Positions 46,140 to 58,285 of a stretch of DNA of 64,000 bases are shown here, in pieces. The stretch covers positions 5,100,705 through 5,164,704 of the forward strand of contig NC_055987.1 of the NCBI RefSeq assembly GCF_018446385.1, read 5' to 3'. Position numbers and translations under genes: made by a program. The first letter of the stretch is position 1; the number at the start of each line of letters is the position of its first letter. The stretch is from Zingiber officinale (Eukaryota; Streptophyta; Magnoliopsida; Zingiberales; Zingiberaceae). The notes beneath the pieces are model-generated. The model was not told where the DNA came from. It saw nothing but the letters and a program-made list of their open reading frames with translations, and ran no database searches.

Positions 46140-46808
46140 TGTTGATTGAATGTATGAATAATTGGAAAAACTGTAAACAGTAAATACTTACACCGAATTT
46201 CGCAAATCCTTTTCTTTGAACTTGTTGTCGGAAGAACGATTATAGATCGAACCGCCCTACAAAGTTCTACAAATCAAATTCCCCTTCGCAATGGATATTT
46301 CTCTTCCGAAGAGGTTTTCACAAGACACACAACTTTTGGAAAAAAAAAACTTTTCATAGCACCTCTCTCCTTATCTTCAACTTGGACGCACCTTTAAAGC
46401 AAACCACAACCACATATGCACAGCATGCAAACGTGGTGGTTGCTACGCCTACACAACATGAAGACGTGAGAGTTATCTCCAATATCTCTCACTCATCCAA
46501 GTTAAATCACAAAGACAAAATAAGAATCAGGTCACAAAAACATATAAGAACATTTATTTCATACTCGAAGAAAAATAGTCCATGTGACAACAAGCATATT
46601 GAGTAATTGAAGATAATAAAGTTATCACACTTTACATAGCTGCTCATTAATATAAATTGGAGATATCAATATCTTACATTTACCCTAAATTAAATTATTT
46701 ATATCAATATGAATATCTCTAATCCCTTGTAATGACTATTATGTTGAGAATATGCTCAATATCTCCAATCAATACAATTATTCACAATCATATTTTATAT
46801 ACTCAACA
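46140..46808 (-). repeat. Copia LTR (3' LTR of a minus-strand element)
   Basis: Plus strand TGTTGATTGAATG at the left and TATACTCAACA at the right, i.e. TGTTGA/TCAACA ends. It lies downstream, on the minus strand, of the copia pol remnant at 47300-49010. No matching 5' LTR is recognised to the right, where a solo LTR and a hAT element lie. Confidence 0.6.
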
Positions 46809-47299
46809 AAAAAATATAATTGGTCGACCAATGAATAAATGTCAAAGATGTAAATTTATTTTAATCTTTATTTTTAGTTATAATCTATTTATTCTAATCA
46901 ATCCCTTTCCTAGTTACACTACATAAACCGAATCATCTAGAGTTAATAGGATACATGCTAAAGTAGCAAATACCGATTTCACTTAGGAAAAAATTGAGAT
47001 TAACTTATAATCTCAAGGATATCTCACATAGTAAAGAAGTAGGGATTCATTCTCCTACTATTCTTATTGTCGCTATAGCACATGTGAAAAAAATCATATG
47101 CTATGATGTTTTCCTCTTTACTAATAAAGAGTGTATGTTTTTCTCAATTTCAATATTATACAAATTTTTTATTTAGATATTCTCAATGTCTAATCCTAAA
47201 TTCAATTTATGAATTCAAATCTGGCATTCAACAGGTTTTGCAAATGATGGGCACATTTACTCCGATCATCAATCAAGACGATCCTAAGTTTTAGGTATG
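46809..47299. other. Copia 3' non-coding interior
   Basis: AT-rich, with only chance ORFs of 60-64 codons. No clear polypurine tract is seen next to the LTR. Confidence 0.4.
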
Positions 47300-49010
47300 T
47301 TTTCATGCACAGCTTTATTAGTTGTCTCATAAGTAATAATCTTACCTTTATTTGTACTTAACAAAATAGAGATGATTGTCCATGTGAGTTGGCCAATCTC
47401 AACCTGCCAATATATTCATCGAGACTTTCTCCAAATGTAAGAAAGACATTTACACTGAATAGATCATGATATTTCATATATCTAATTATCTTTACAATGT
47501 ATTACATTTTATGAAGTCCTAAAGATTTCACATGCCCTTGAAATGATTCTTTAGTCAATGAATTAATAAAATGATCTACAAACATAGCACGTGTAGGGAT
47601 ATACTTAAGAATTATCTTTTTCTCATCAACAATATTCCTTATAAAATTATATTTAATTTTTATATGCTTACTTTTGTTATGATATTTGAGATCTTTAGAA
47701 AAAAATTATAGCAGCTTGATTGTCATAGTACATTGTAACAATACTCTCATTATCCTTAGTAATTTTCAAATATTTTAGGAACCTTTTTAAACCAGACAAC
47801 TTCTTGCATAGCCACTACACAAGTCATATACTTAGCTTCCATTATCGACAATACTACACAAGCCTGTTTTTTACTATTTCATGAGCCCATTCAACAATAA
47901 GATATAGCTAGATGTGGATTTTCTATCATCAAGGTCCCCTGCCTGATATGCATTTGTGTAACCCTTCAGACTCATCTTAGATCCTTGAAAACAGAGACAA
48001 TAATTTATTGTTATTTTAAGATATCAAAATATCCTTTTCATCACTTTCCAATGTCTCGATATTGGATTTGACTAGAAACTACTAACTAAGCCAACAATAT
48101 AACTTATATCAGGATGTGTATACAATATATTGTACATTAAATTACCAATGACACTAGCATATGATTTTTTTCATCATGTCGGTTATTTTTTCAAGAGTCT
48201 TGAGATATATACTTTTGCTTAGAACAATACTTCTCACTACAAGTGTTTGTATAATGTTACAATCTAATATATTGAAGTGTTGTAGCATCTTAGTGATATA
48301 AATCTTTTGAGACAAACCCAAAATCCTTTTTGTTCGATCTCTAATAATCTTTACTCCTAAGATGTATTCAGTTTCTCTCATATCTATTATGTCGAATTGT
48401 GATGAAAGTCATGATTTAATCTCTATCACAAACTTTATGTCATTTTCAACTATATATTAACATATCATCAATATATAATGTTAAGATGACTAATTTTCCT
48501 TTCTTAGGTAAACATAATGATCCTCATTGATTATTTTGAAATCATAAAATAAAATGACTTTATTAAATCTTAAGTTCCATTGTCTTGATACTTGCTTTAG
48601 CCTATATAGAGACTTTTTAAGTCTACATACTTTATTCTCTTGACTTTCAGCAATATAATCCTCTAACTGTATTATATAGATTTTCTCGTCAAAATTACTA
48701 TTAAGGAGACATGTTTTTACATCCATCCAATGTAATTCCAAGTCAAACTATACTATTATAGCTACAATGACACGTATTGAGATAAATTTCACAACAGGAG
48801 AAAATATCTCTTCAAAATTAATACCCTCCGTTTGGGTATATTTTTTTGTAACTAGAAGAGCTTTGTATCAATTAATCATTCACTTTCCTCTTAATTTTGA
48901 GAATCCATTTATTCTAAATAGCCCTTCAGCTTAGAGGATGATCGACTAAATCCTAAACTCAATTCTTTCTCATAGATTCCATTTCCTCATCCAGTGCAAC
49001 TTTCTATTTT
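47300..49010 (-). pseudogene. Ty1/copia reverse transcriptase and RNase H remnant
   Basis: The minus strand reads EEMESMRKN near 49000-48960, then NKWILKIKRK. RT follows as HWMDVKTCLLNSNFDEKIYI and NKVCRLKKSLYRLKQ (48741-48490), the active-site box LYIDDML near 48455-48475, then TEYILGVKIIRDRTKRILGL (48381 region), and RNase H-type KKQACVVLSIMEAKYM near 47870-47820. Many stops and frameshifts. A single degraded copia element in the order expected for pol, with gag and integrase absent. Confidence 0.85.
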
Positions 49011-49219
49011 TCTCTAACTGAGTATCTCAATGCTTCCTCAATCATTCGAAGTTCCTCATCATCAACTGAGAAAATTATTAATGTCTTATTCTCAATGTCA
49101 AACATTCTCCGAGGAAGACTGGAATGCAAGGCAAGAGAAGTCCAAAAAGGTCGAGTACCAGATTCTTGGCAAAATGTGAGAACTCGAGCAGATCGCGAGA
49201 TCGAATGATAGGGTAGATG

Positions 49220-51047
49220 TGTTGGGATATGCCCAATGCGGGTGCGTGCTAGAACATGTTTCATAAATATGCGTAACAGAAAATAAAATAATAATAATTC
49301 TTAATTATTACATCACACACACCACACGCATACAAGGATACAACATGTCAAACATAATCGTATAATTAAAATTTTATAGGAAGTAAATTTACGCTAAGTA
49401 TACCTTATGGATGACCTATAACGAGAAGGGCATCAACCTTAGCGACGCTGTTGAACCTGGCCTCTATTCGTATCCATGCTGAGCTCCTTAAGACAACTCC
49501 TTCAGTACAAGCCTCTCATTTGAAAGTTACTAGCCACGAGCAAAGAAGAGAGATCAAGAGAAAGAAAAAGAGAAGCACACAAGGGAGAGTTTTTCTCCCT
49601 TGTGGTGGTCACAACAACAAGGAGGGGACCCTCCTTGTTGTTGGTGGCGGGAAAGAGAGGAGAGGGAGAGGAGAGGTAGATTTGCTTTCCCAAAACTTAA
49701 TCAACCAAATAATGAAACTTGTATCTAATTCTCTCCTAATTACATCTATATATAATCTTCTTTAATGAGTTAGATTAGAAAGCCTAAATCTAGCTCATTA
49801 TCCCTTAACCAAAAATTAGCCCATTAATCCCTTGGTTTGGTTCACAACTAAACCAAGTTGGTTCATGACTAATTCATTATTAAATCAAATATGGTCCAAC
49901 TCTACCATAAGAGATATAGTTCATCCGTGCTTCCATTATGACAAATATTGCTATATTTGCCTTATGTATGGTATAACCAAATATTTATCTCTTGACCTAA
50001 GAATTCTATTCTTTAACTTGTTTTACATCTTTTAAAGACTCATTAGTGTGTGTGACCCAATAGGTTCCCGGTTTATCTTGGTCGTCCATAATTAACTACT
50101 TAATTATAGAACAATCATAAGTAACATCTAGTAGTACATCATGATTCTCAATTAGCCGAAAAATCATAGTTGATTTTAAAACTAATTCTAAACCCCTTCA
50201 GCAGTTACAGTGAGTCGTACCTTGTTCTTTTCACTCGTTTTATACCCACTTGGTTCAGGACATGGTCTATGTGTCTATCCCCACTAAACTGACTACATCA
50301 CACCTAGTCCAGGTAATACTTTCTCGTTTCACGGATTCAAATTATTCGTACATGTGTACAAGAGTCTCACACTCTTAACATGTGATGCTTTGGCCAAAGA
50401 CTTTAATAATCCTAACGAGTGGTCATAGGGTATACGTCTCTTCGCAGGGAGCGGTGAATCCTCAGTGGGCTATCCAAACATCTTTAGGCATTTCGACTTA
50501 TACCCAATCATCCCAAGTCCACGCCTCAATGAGGTGCTTGCTCAAGATGTCAAAGTATAAGTTTCCATGACCAAGATGACTTGTATACCTCAAGTTGAAG
50601 GAAATTTACACTCGTGCTCCAGTAAGAACTTCACAAACATATCCATATATATAGATAACCATATGAAGTTTTACAACGAGTCACTCCAATTAACTAGTTA
50701 CCATAACTAATATCTAAATTTGACTCTCGACATCCCAATATCTTCAACCAGTGAGAAAATAGTTGCTTGGCGAACCAAGGAGTATAACTCGTGCTAGTCT
50801 TACAAAATTGATGATGTCCAAATGCATCAATTCGACGACTAGGAAAATTTCAATATGTTCATAATTGTACATGTAGAGATAATCACTGGTTATGATCCAA
50901 TCACAATTTCTCTCATGCGAATTATATTGTGAATATTCAGTAAATGAGTTTAAGATAATCAAACATATAATATATACTCAAATGGTGAATCTATATTTAA
51001 TAAGAATCATAAAGCAATTGCTTTAAAACATCCCTAAAAATCTAACA
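49220..51047. mobile_element. Solo LTR, 1.83 kb
   Basis: Begins TGTTGGGATATGCCC, ends AAAATCTAACA, and is flanked by an exact 5-bp duplication AGATG (49215-49219 and 51048-51052). No internal domain. The 'cgtaacagaaaataaaata' near the left end is common in copia LTRs. Its presence next to the pol remnant is by separate insertion. Chance ORFs up to 104 codons only. Confidence 0.85.
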
Positions 51048-51052
51048 AGATG

Positions 51053-51783
51053 AAGGCCTAGAGATGATGAAGCTTCGAGCACAAAGTCCAGGGAACAGGA
51101 AGTTCATTACGCATGAGGTAATTGGTTTCAATTGGTACATTAAATAGAATATGTGCTTGAGGGTTTAGGTATTGAAAAATCCTATTTTAGGGTTACCAAT
51201 CAATTGGTGACCTAAAACCTAAATCTCAAATTCTGGGGTTTGCATCACCAATCGATTAACACAATAGATTGGTGTAACTCCAAAATTCTAGATTGGTAAC
51301 CAATTCCGAGTGCACAGTAACTTCCCAAATCGATTAGGCATTGGCTAATCAATTGGTGCAATCAATTGGCAAGTTTTCTGCTGCTTTCTTCGAGAGCACA
51401 AACAGTTGCCATATCGATTGGGCAATCGATTGGCAGACTTTCTTCGAGCTCACAAAAAGTTGCAAATTGATTGCCCAATCGATTGGTGGGCAGGCTTTCT
51501 TTCATGAGGAAAGATGACTACCAAATCAATTGATCAATGGATTAAGCTTGTCAAATCAATTGAATATTCTCACTAATAAATTGGGATTCAAAATGAGATA
51601 ATCTCAGCCGTTGATTTGGAGTTAGTGATGTTTCAATGAATAGTTAGACGATTAGTAATCGATTGAGGGTTTTTGTCAATCGATTGATGGCGACCAAAAA
51701 GTAGAGAAACAACCCGATTTTGAAGTGTTTAAAAAGGGGCATAAGGCATGAGAAGACAATACTATTCCATTGCTATTCTTATA
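51053..51783. repeat. Region dense in AATCGATTGG palindromes
   Basis: 'caatcgattgg' and near copies occur about a dozen times between 51190 and 51690, in both strands by symmetry. A similar density is seen at 44930-45300 inside another LTR element, so this is probably interior of a related retrotransposon. No gene. Confidence 0.55.
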
Positions 51784-52504
51784 CTCATCTCTAGGGGCGG
51801 ATCCAGGAATTAGAATTAGGAGGGGCTTAACTTTATATATATATAGTATCAAACAATCTTCAAGAAAGTCATCGTCCATTTTATTGCGAACTGACATCTT
51901 CACATGTTTCATTGCTGAAAAAGCTCACTCAGTAGTAACGGTAGAAACAAGTAATGTCAAAACAAGATGAATCAATCTAGTCAATATAACATAAATTTTT
52001 GATCGCACACCCTCAGTCAATTGCTAACACAACTCAAAAAGTGTATAAACCTTCAAATTCTTCATCCCATCAAGTTTATAATGTACTAATTCATACTCCA
52101 AAGCAACGATGCCTTGATCTGTGAAATCTTCGGGATAAAATTTCATTGCAAGCTTGTAAATATCATCACTATTAATTGAGTCAAATAAATTTTTAGAATC
52201 TAAAATTGTACTAAGAGAAAGAAGTTCCACTGATGACTCATTGAACCAAGTATTTAACTCCATCAATATGAAATCTATTTCTGCATTAAATACATCAAAA
52301 TGGTAATGATACTCAATTGTAGGTCATTGACAGAAATGACCGATCTTATATGGACAATCAAGGTCAAGTACATCAATTTCATTTCTCGAACAAAAAGCTT
52401 TCAATTCATAAAGAAATTCTTTCCACCCACATTCTCTAAGTTCTTGAAGGATAGTTTGGTAGTAGAGACAAACACTACAAGAAAATTGGGATTCTACAAC
52501 ACTT

Positions 52505-52740
52505 AAATGACAACGCTTTTTAGAAAAAGCGTTGTCTATTTTTTTTTAACAACGCTTTTAGTGAAAAGCGTTGTCTATTTCATTATTTTCTTATTAATAG
52601 ACAACGCTTTTCTAAAAACCGTTGTCTATTAGGGATTTTTACAGGTTAAAGACAACGCTCCGTAAAAAGCATTGTCTATTAGATTTTTTTTAGTGTCTAT
52701 GACTACATTTTTTTAAAAAGTGTTGTCTATTATTAAGTTC
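52505..52740. repeat. Left subterminal repeats of the CACTA element
   Basis: About seven copies of 'gacaacgcttttt' or its reverse complement 'aaaaagcgttgtct', usually in facing pairs. These are the expected transposase-binding repeats. Confidence 0.85.
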
Positions 52741-52794
52741 TCATTTAAATCTTGATTAATACAAACGGTTGGATCTAAGTAAGGAGTAGAAAAC

Positions 52795-54080
52795 CCTAAA
52801 CCGTTGGCCGGCCCGCTTGTCGCCGCCAGCTTGTTGCAAAACATTCTCCAGGTCATCTCCGTCATGTTCGTCGCCCACCTCGGCGAGCTCGCTCTCTTCG
52901 GCGCCTCCATGGCCACATCCTTCGCCGGTGTTACTAGCTTCAGCTTCTTGGTACGTCAAGTAGTATTTTCAATCCATGCCTCCACTCTTCTACATGTTTA
53001 CATTTCGCGTCTGATTGATTAGGAAAACCAGTTCACCGACTCAATCATTCCATTCTTCAATCTTGTTTTAATCTTTTACTGATTTCCATGGCAATCCCTA
53101 TATCACAGTTTTGTGAAAACGATGAGATCTCTCATCCATCATTTTGGTTTTGCCCAAATCGGGTAAAAATCAAATCACTCCTTGCCAAAGATTACCTATC
53201 CATCCATAACTGCAAAACCCTAGTGCCCTCATGCGCACTAAACCCATGAGCAAGAACAATTTGGGTGTTTGGAGTGAGTTTGATTGTTGGAAATTAGTTT
53301 TCCTAACCAATAAAAAGGAGTAGAGATATATGCACTATCTACATTGCAAGAAAATTATCGTAAATGATGGAGGAAACCACAAGTATCTCGGATCAATGCA
53401 CAATCAAATGAGGGCACTGGCTCGTGTATGAGCATGGTTCATGGGTGTGAATGGCTAAATGCAATGCTAACTGAACTATGTGTGAACATTAATTCTCATT
53501 GAACCAACATGAAAGGGAAAAGGAATTGTGTAAGGGACATCCAATGGATGTCAGTTGGTTTTATTCTAAATGAGACAAGAAAATAGGATTCTTCGTGCTT
53601 ATTCATCTTTTGATTTTCCAACCATTGGAGTAAACAGATTCTTCGTGAACTTATGCTCAAACTACTCTTATGATCTTTTGCCTTCTGATATCTTGCTCTG
53701 CAAGAAGTGATATCCTGCTCTGCAAGAAGCGATATGGTAGAGTTCTGCTTTTGTAGTTGCTTTCTTTTATATTGTAATTGATGTCTTATTCTTCATAGCT
53801 GGGAATGAGTACAGCATTGGATACTATGTGTGGGCAAGCTTTTGGAGCAAAGCAGTACCATATGCTGGGCATACACATGCAGAGACACAGGCTCAATTCT
53901 TAGTCTGTTTGGTCAAGATCCAGAAATAGCTGCAGAAGTTGGAGCCTATTCTCGATGGATGATTCCCACCCTTTTCGCGTATGGCCTCATACAGTGTCAT
54001 AACAGGTTCCTCCAGACACAGAACATTGTGTTCCCAATGATGCTGATCACAAGTGTTACCGCTCTGTTGGATCTAAGTAA
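52795..54080 (+). pseudogene. Captured MATE (DTX) transporter fragment
   Basis: Two exon pieces with an intron. Exon 1 (to 52951) reads AGPLVAASLLQNILQVISVM, GELALFGASMATSFAG and ends SFSFL at a GT donor (gtacgtc). Exon 2 starts after a 'ttcttcatag' acceptor at 53800 and reads [20 protein letters not shown] then [10 protein letters not shown]. After a shift of frame at about 53890 it reads [20 protein letters not shown] and LFAYGLIQCHNRFLQTQNIV. These are conserved MATE blocks from TM1-2 and TM5-6. The TM3-4 coding part is deleted, and there is no original start or C-terminal half. GC-rich exon 1 contrasts with the element. It ends near 54080, where a 'aagcgttgtt' subterminal-like repeat appears. 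Confidence 0.85.
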
Positions 54081-55363
54081 GCGTTGTTAACTTCTCAACG
54101 TTTTTTAAAAAGTGTTGTCTATTTATGCAAGATTTTGGCAAGCTTTAAGTCTATCAAGCATGTTAAACTAAAAATTCTACAAGCTTTCTTTAGGAAGTTG
54201 ACAATTTTCCACTATTAGTTAAACTCATATTCTAATCATCTCGGTGTTTCAAAATTAGTTAACTGTTTTCTTTTTTTCTAAATTAACTTTGGGCACAATG
54301 TTTGAATCTCCACTTTATTGCCTATGATTATTGAACCTACAAAGTAGTAAATAACTAATGGAAAAATGAATTATTTTTTGAAATGTGATTATTGTACTTG
54401 CAAACCAGTAAACATCACTGAAAAACATTCTTATTTCATTACAATTTCAAATTGTCTTCTAAATTATTCTATTTGCAATTGCAGTGTTTTCTACTTGCTT
54501 CTCTTATGTCATTTGTGTGGGCACTGGGAACAATATAGCATGGTTGTCAATATTTGCATCAATATCAGGCATTCAAAAAACTTAGGTATCAGCTATATTG
54601 TGTCTTGTGTCTTTTAATTGCATTTCGTATAATATTGTGTAATTAAATCTTTAATTATATATCAGTGATATTTATTATTTGATAAATCTTTAATCTAGAT
54701 CAATTCATTGTTAAAGACTTCTGTTGTTGCTTCATTTTTTTACTCAGGTCATGGCTTTTGCTACCAGAACTGTTACTTGTATAGGTCGCATTAATAAACG
54801 TACATTCTTTTAACCCAGAACTATTCTGGGGTCCCAAACCTATCCGTAGTTAATCCAGCTTGTCCTCAGGTTTATGTTTTCTTTTCATTTCTACCCTTTC
54901 TGAGCCTGCCATTGGTTGAGCTGGGTTAAACTCAAATGATGGAGTTACGCTGAGGAAACGTTTGATTAGGTTACAAATAACTAAATCATAGTTGAAGGTC
55001 CAGTTATAGAAATGCTGGTGGTTCTAATTAAATAAGGTATCACATTTAGTGAATACACCATATTAAATTGGATAGTGTCCACAGCATATTTGGCTATAGT
55101 ACAATAGACAACCCAAAGCTTCCAAATACTGTGTTAAATTTGTTAAAGAAACCATCCTTACTAAATCCCAAAAATTTGTTTAGTTGGAGCCAATAAACTA
55201 GTTTGAATCTCTGCTAGGGATACTCAAAGCAGAGTAGCAAACAGAACATTTGAGTCCTAAATTTAAAGGCATTGGACATGATATAAAAGAATTATCATAG
55301 AGATATTATGTTTTTTACCTTCTATCTGTATGAGACATATTGTCTTACGTAAAATTCTGCAGC

Positions 55364-56130
55364 ATTTGTGGATGTTTCTCCAGAAGAACTATTTCACAAT
55401 GAACGTTCCTTTATGAATGAGGTATCAAAGGCAAGCCCAATGGAGACTCAATCAGCTAAGGAAGTAAGTATGCAATGCTAGGAATAAGGTATGTTGTATT
55501 TCAGTATTATTGTTAATTTATTACTGAATTATTATCTTGTGTCTATTGAAGATACAAACGAATGGAACTGTAAAACAGAATGCAAGTTCTTCAACCGAAC
55601 AACCTTATTATCGTAAGTGACATTGGATGATTTTTTTTGAACTGCATTTTAGAATGCAGTTTGAAGAAACGTTGTCTTTCTGCAAGCCAAACTTTCTTTC
55701 TGCAAGCTTTATTTCTGCAATTTGAAGAAACGTTGCATTTCTGCAACAACAGTGCTTTTTGCAAGAAAGCGTTTGCAGAGAAGAAAACGTTTTATTTCTG
55801 CAAGCTTTCTTTCTGCAGTTTGAAGAAATGTTGCATTTCTGCAAGCTTTCTTTCTTTCTACACGCATTTCATTTCTGAGTAATGAGTTTTGGTTCATTTA
55901 TAGAAAATAGCTAGTAGAAGTAATTTTTTGGTTCAAACTATTGACTGTAATTTTTTGTTTATATTTCAGGCCAACTGTTCAATCTGTTCAAAGCTCACAA
56001 AGATCCTAAACAAAATCCAATTGCTTATTCCTGTAATAGATTGAGAAAGACAAGCTACTTCTTCTGTATTGTGGTAGTAATTACTGTACTGTTTTGTCCC
56101 GTTCTCAAGCCGATAATAATTTTTTAGTGT
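55364..56130 (+). pseudogene. Exon-like pieces of an unrecognised captured gene
   Basis: Three short open stretches have splice-like borders. 55364-55463 (after 'ttctgcag', before gtaagtatg) reads VDVSPEELFHNERSFMNEVS. About 55551-55613 (before gtaagtgac) reads TNGTVKQNASSSTEQPYY. From 55970 (after 'tatatttcag') the reading is QLFNLFKAHKDPKQNP, then a hydrophobic stretch FFCIVVVITVLFCPVL before a stop. I do not recognise the family. They could be captured host exons or the element's own sequence. Confidence 0.35.
55640..55870. repeat. Short tandem 'tttctgcaagc' repeats
   Basis: Interspersed 'tttctgcaagctttctttct' and 'gcagtttgaagaaacgttgc' units in about 230 bp. They generate the overlapping ORFs in this stretch on both strands. 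Confidence 0.7.
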
Positions 56131-56447
56131 AGCTAGTAGAAGTAAACAGATTGTTGGCTTCGAGGTCGGCTAGTTATTTTATGCTCTTTTGTTTTATATG
56201 TGAATATCACTATCTACTTTGAAACAGAATTAGTGTTAATTTTGATATTTACTAGCTTCTCATGTAATTAAATACTAATATTATTTCAATATCAAAATTC
56301 TATTATTTTGGTATGAGTTTGAAATCATTAGCTAAGTTGATTATATGTAAAATTTGAATCTAGACATGGTACAAGAAAAATAATAGTTCTGTAACTATAA
56401 AAATAATAATTTTTAAATAAATTTTTTTAATTTTTTTTCTTTAAAAC

Positions 56448-56735
56448 GACAACGCTTTTAAAGCGTTGCAAAAAGTGGTCTTTGTAAAAAACAACAACGC
56501 TTTTAAAGCGTTGTAATAGTGTTGTCTTTGCAAAATATGACTACGCTTTTAAAGCGTTGCAAAAGCGTTGTTTTTTCTACCAAAAACAACGCTTTAAAAG
56601 CGTTGCAAAAGCGTTGTCTTTGATACAAACGACAACACTTTAAAAGTGTTGTCGTTGAGCAGACTTTTAACAACAGTGCCTTTAACAACGTTTTTTCAGG
56701 CACAAAGACAACGCTTTAAAAGCGTTGTCTATTAG
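56448..56735. repeat. Right subterminal repeats of the CACTA element
   Basis: About ten 'acaacgctttaaaagcgttg' palindromes and halves, mirroring 52505-52740. Confidence 0.9.
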
Positions 56736-58285
56736 CTTTTTTCTTGTAGTGAAATGTAATAACAATCAAAATATTTTGAGATTTTCTTTGAAAAATTTGA
56801 CAAAGAGTATTTGTTGTTCTCAGAATTTTATGCATTAAGTGTAAAATGAACACAAATTCAAAGCTTGCCATATTTCTATCAATCTCCCGAACTTAAGCCT
56901 TAGCTCTTCCATTCGGTGAATGGTTACTAAGAACTTCAAAAACTTTACAAGTTGCAGCATACTTACCTATCAAACTTTTTACAAAGTCATAGTGAGAACT
57001 CTAACAAGTATTTCCTACTCGTTGCAAATTAGTAATCTGATTGGCCTCACTTCCAAAATCACATTCTCCAATTGCCAACATATACGCAATTTCATTTCTC
57101 TGTGCAACATGTAACTCAACAATGTGCTTAGTAGAAGAAGTGATACTATTGATAATATTATCCAAATGAGAAAATAATTTCCAAATAGTACTGACATCCT
57201 TAGTTGCAGAAACCAATGTTAGTTGTAGTCGATGGGCAAAACAATGGACATAGTATGCATAGGGACAATCTTTGAGAAATAATGTCTGAAATTCATTCCA
57301 TGCACCACACATATTGCTAGCACCATCATATTCGTGGCCTCTAATTTTCTTAACCTGGAGATCATGATGAACAAGAACATTTGATATCGCTTTTTTCAAA
57401 TTCAATGAGGTAGTATCACTAACACTTTTCATGGTAAAAAAATCTTTCTATCAAAATTCCATGATTATTCACAAACCTCAAGATAATGGGCATTTGCTCC
57501 CGTTTAGATATATGTCATGCTTCATCAACAAGAATATAGAGCATTTATCTGCAATTTCTTCACGAACCATCTTTCTTACTCTATTGGCCATAATATGTAA
57601 AATCTCTTTCTAAATTTCTGGAGCGATATATTGGGCATTTTTGGGAGCATTCTCAAATATAACTTCATTAATTTTTGTACTCATTTTTGCAAAAACTTTT
57701 ACCAATTCAAGAAAATTTTCACAATTAGATGAAGATAGAAATTCATCGTTACCTCTAAAGGCACAACCTTGAAGTGATAACCAGTGAACATTTACAATTA
57801 AGGTCCTCAAATGTAAAAAAAAAAAATTCTCCTTTTCCTCTTGAGATTGAGCATGCATCACATTATCAATATGTTGTGAGGGTTTCAACAAATTTTCAAT
57901 TTTCTCTCACACATAGTATGAGGCGAAGAGGTTGCAGAATCAATATGGGCAAGAAGTGCACATGTTTTTCCTTGATTTATTTTTTTTCAATTGTCAAATC
58001 TTTTATTGACCAATGCAGAGATATTAGATGAATTAACTTCATTCAGAAAAAGAAAATAATAAAAGCAATATGCCTTATTTGTTGAAGGCGAATATTTCAA
58101 CCAATGAAATTTCTAGAACTATTTTTACTGAAATTGATGATTTTTACTTCCAAATTTTGTAGCTAAATACTCTAACATATTTGGTTGGTAAATCTCATCT
58201 TTAGATATGAACGCCTTATTTCATCTTGTGCATTAACATGATATTCACATATCTGTTTTCTTTTTCTTGAATCTCGTTCAATACA

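Larger units (their letters stand above)
52473..56751. mobile_element. CACTA (En/Spm) non-autonomous element carrying host gene pieces
   Basis: Starts CACTACAAGAAAA, ends TTTTTCTTGTAGTG, and is flanked by the 3-bp duplication AAA (52470-52472 and 56752-56754). Both ends carry arrays of acaacgctttt/aaaagcgttgt subterminal repeats (52505-52735, 56448-56730). Flanking sequence rejoins the hAT transposase reading. No TNP2 transposase is seen. Inside are MATE transporter exons and other exon-like pieces, all in plus orientation. Confidence 0.95.
51840..58285 (-). pseudogene. hAT transposase (TTF-type zinc finger, ZMYM1-like), split by CACTA
   Basis: The minus strand carries, from right to left: a TTF-type zinc finger-like part (RRSYLKMRPYQPNM, WLKYSPSTNKAYCF; 58230-57960), HIDNVMHAQSQEEKENFFF and LSLQGCAFRGNDEFLSSSN (57891-57610), the RNase H-like core with IRGHEYDGASNMCGAWNEFQ and YYVHCFAHRLQLTLVSATKD (57432-57001), and QRKSQNILIVITF at 56790-56752. 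After the CACTA insertion it continues with ILQELRECGWKEFLYELKAF, ELNTWFNESSVELLSLSTIL (52266-52024) and the C-terminal dimerisation segment AFSAMKHVKMSVRNKMDDDF (to 51860). Several stops and frameshifts are present besides the insertion. Non-functional, but its domain order is complete. Confidence 0.85.

Noticed and set aside
52804-54090. Working MATE transporter gene
   Set aside because: Lacks its start, TM3-4 and the second half, has a frameshift, and lies within a CACTA element.
55608-55897. Cys/Lys-rich small peptides (possible defensin-like)
   Set aside because: They come from a short tandem 'tttctgcaagc' repeat, with similar ORFs on both strands and no signal peptide or spacing of a known cysteine-rich family.
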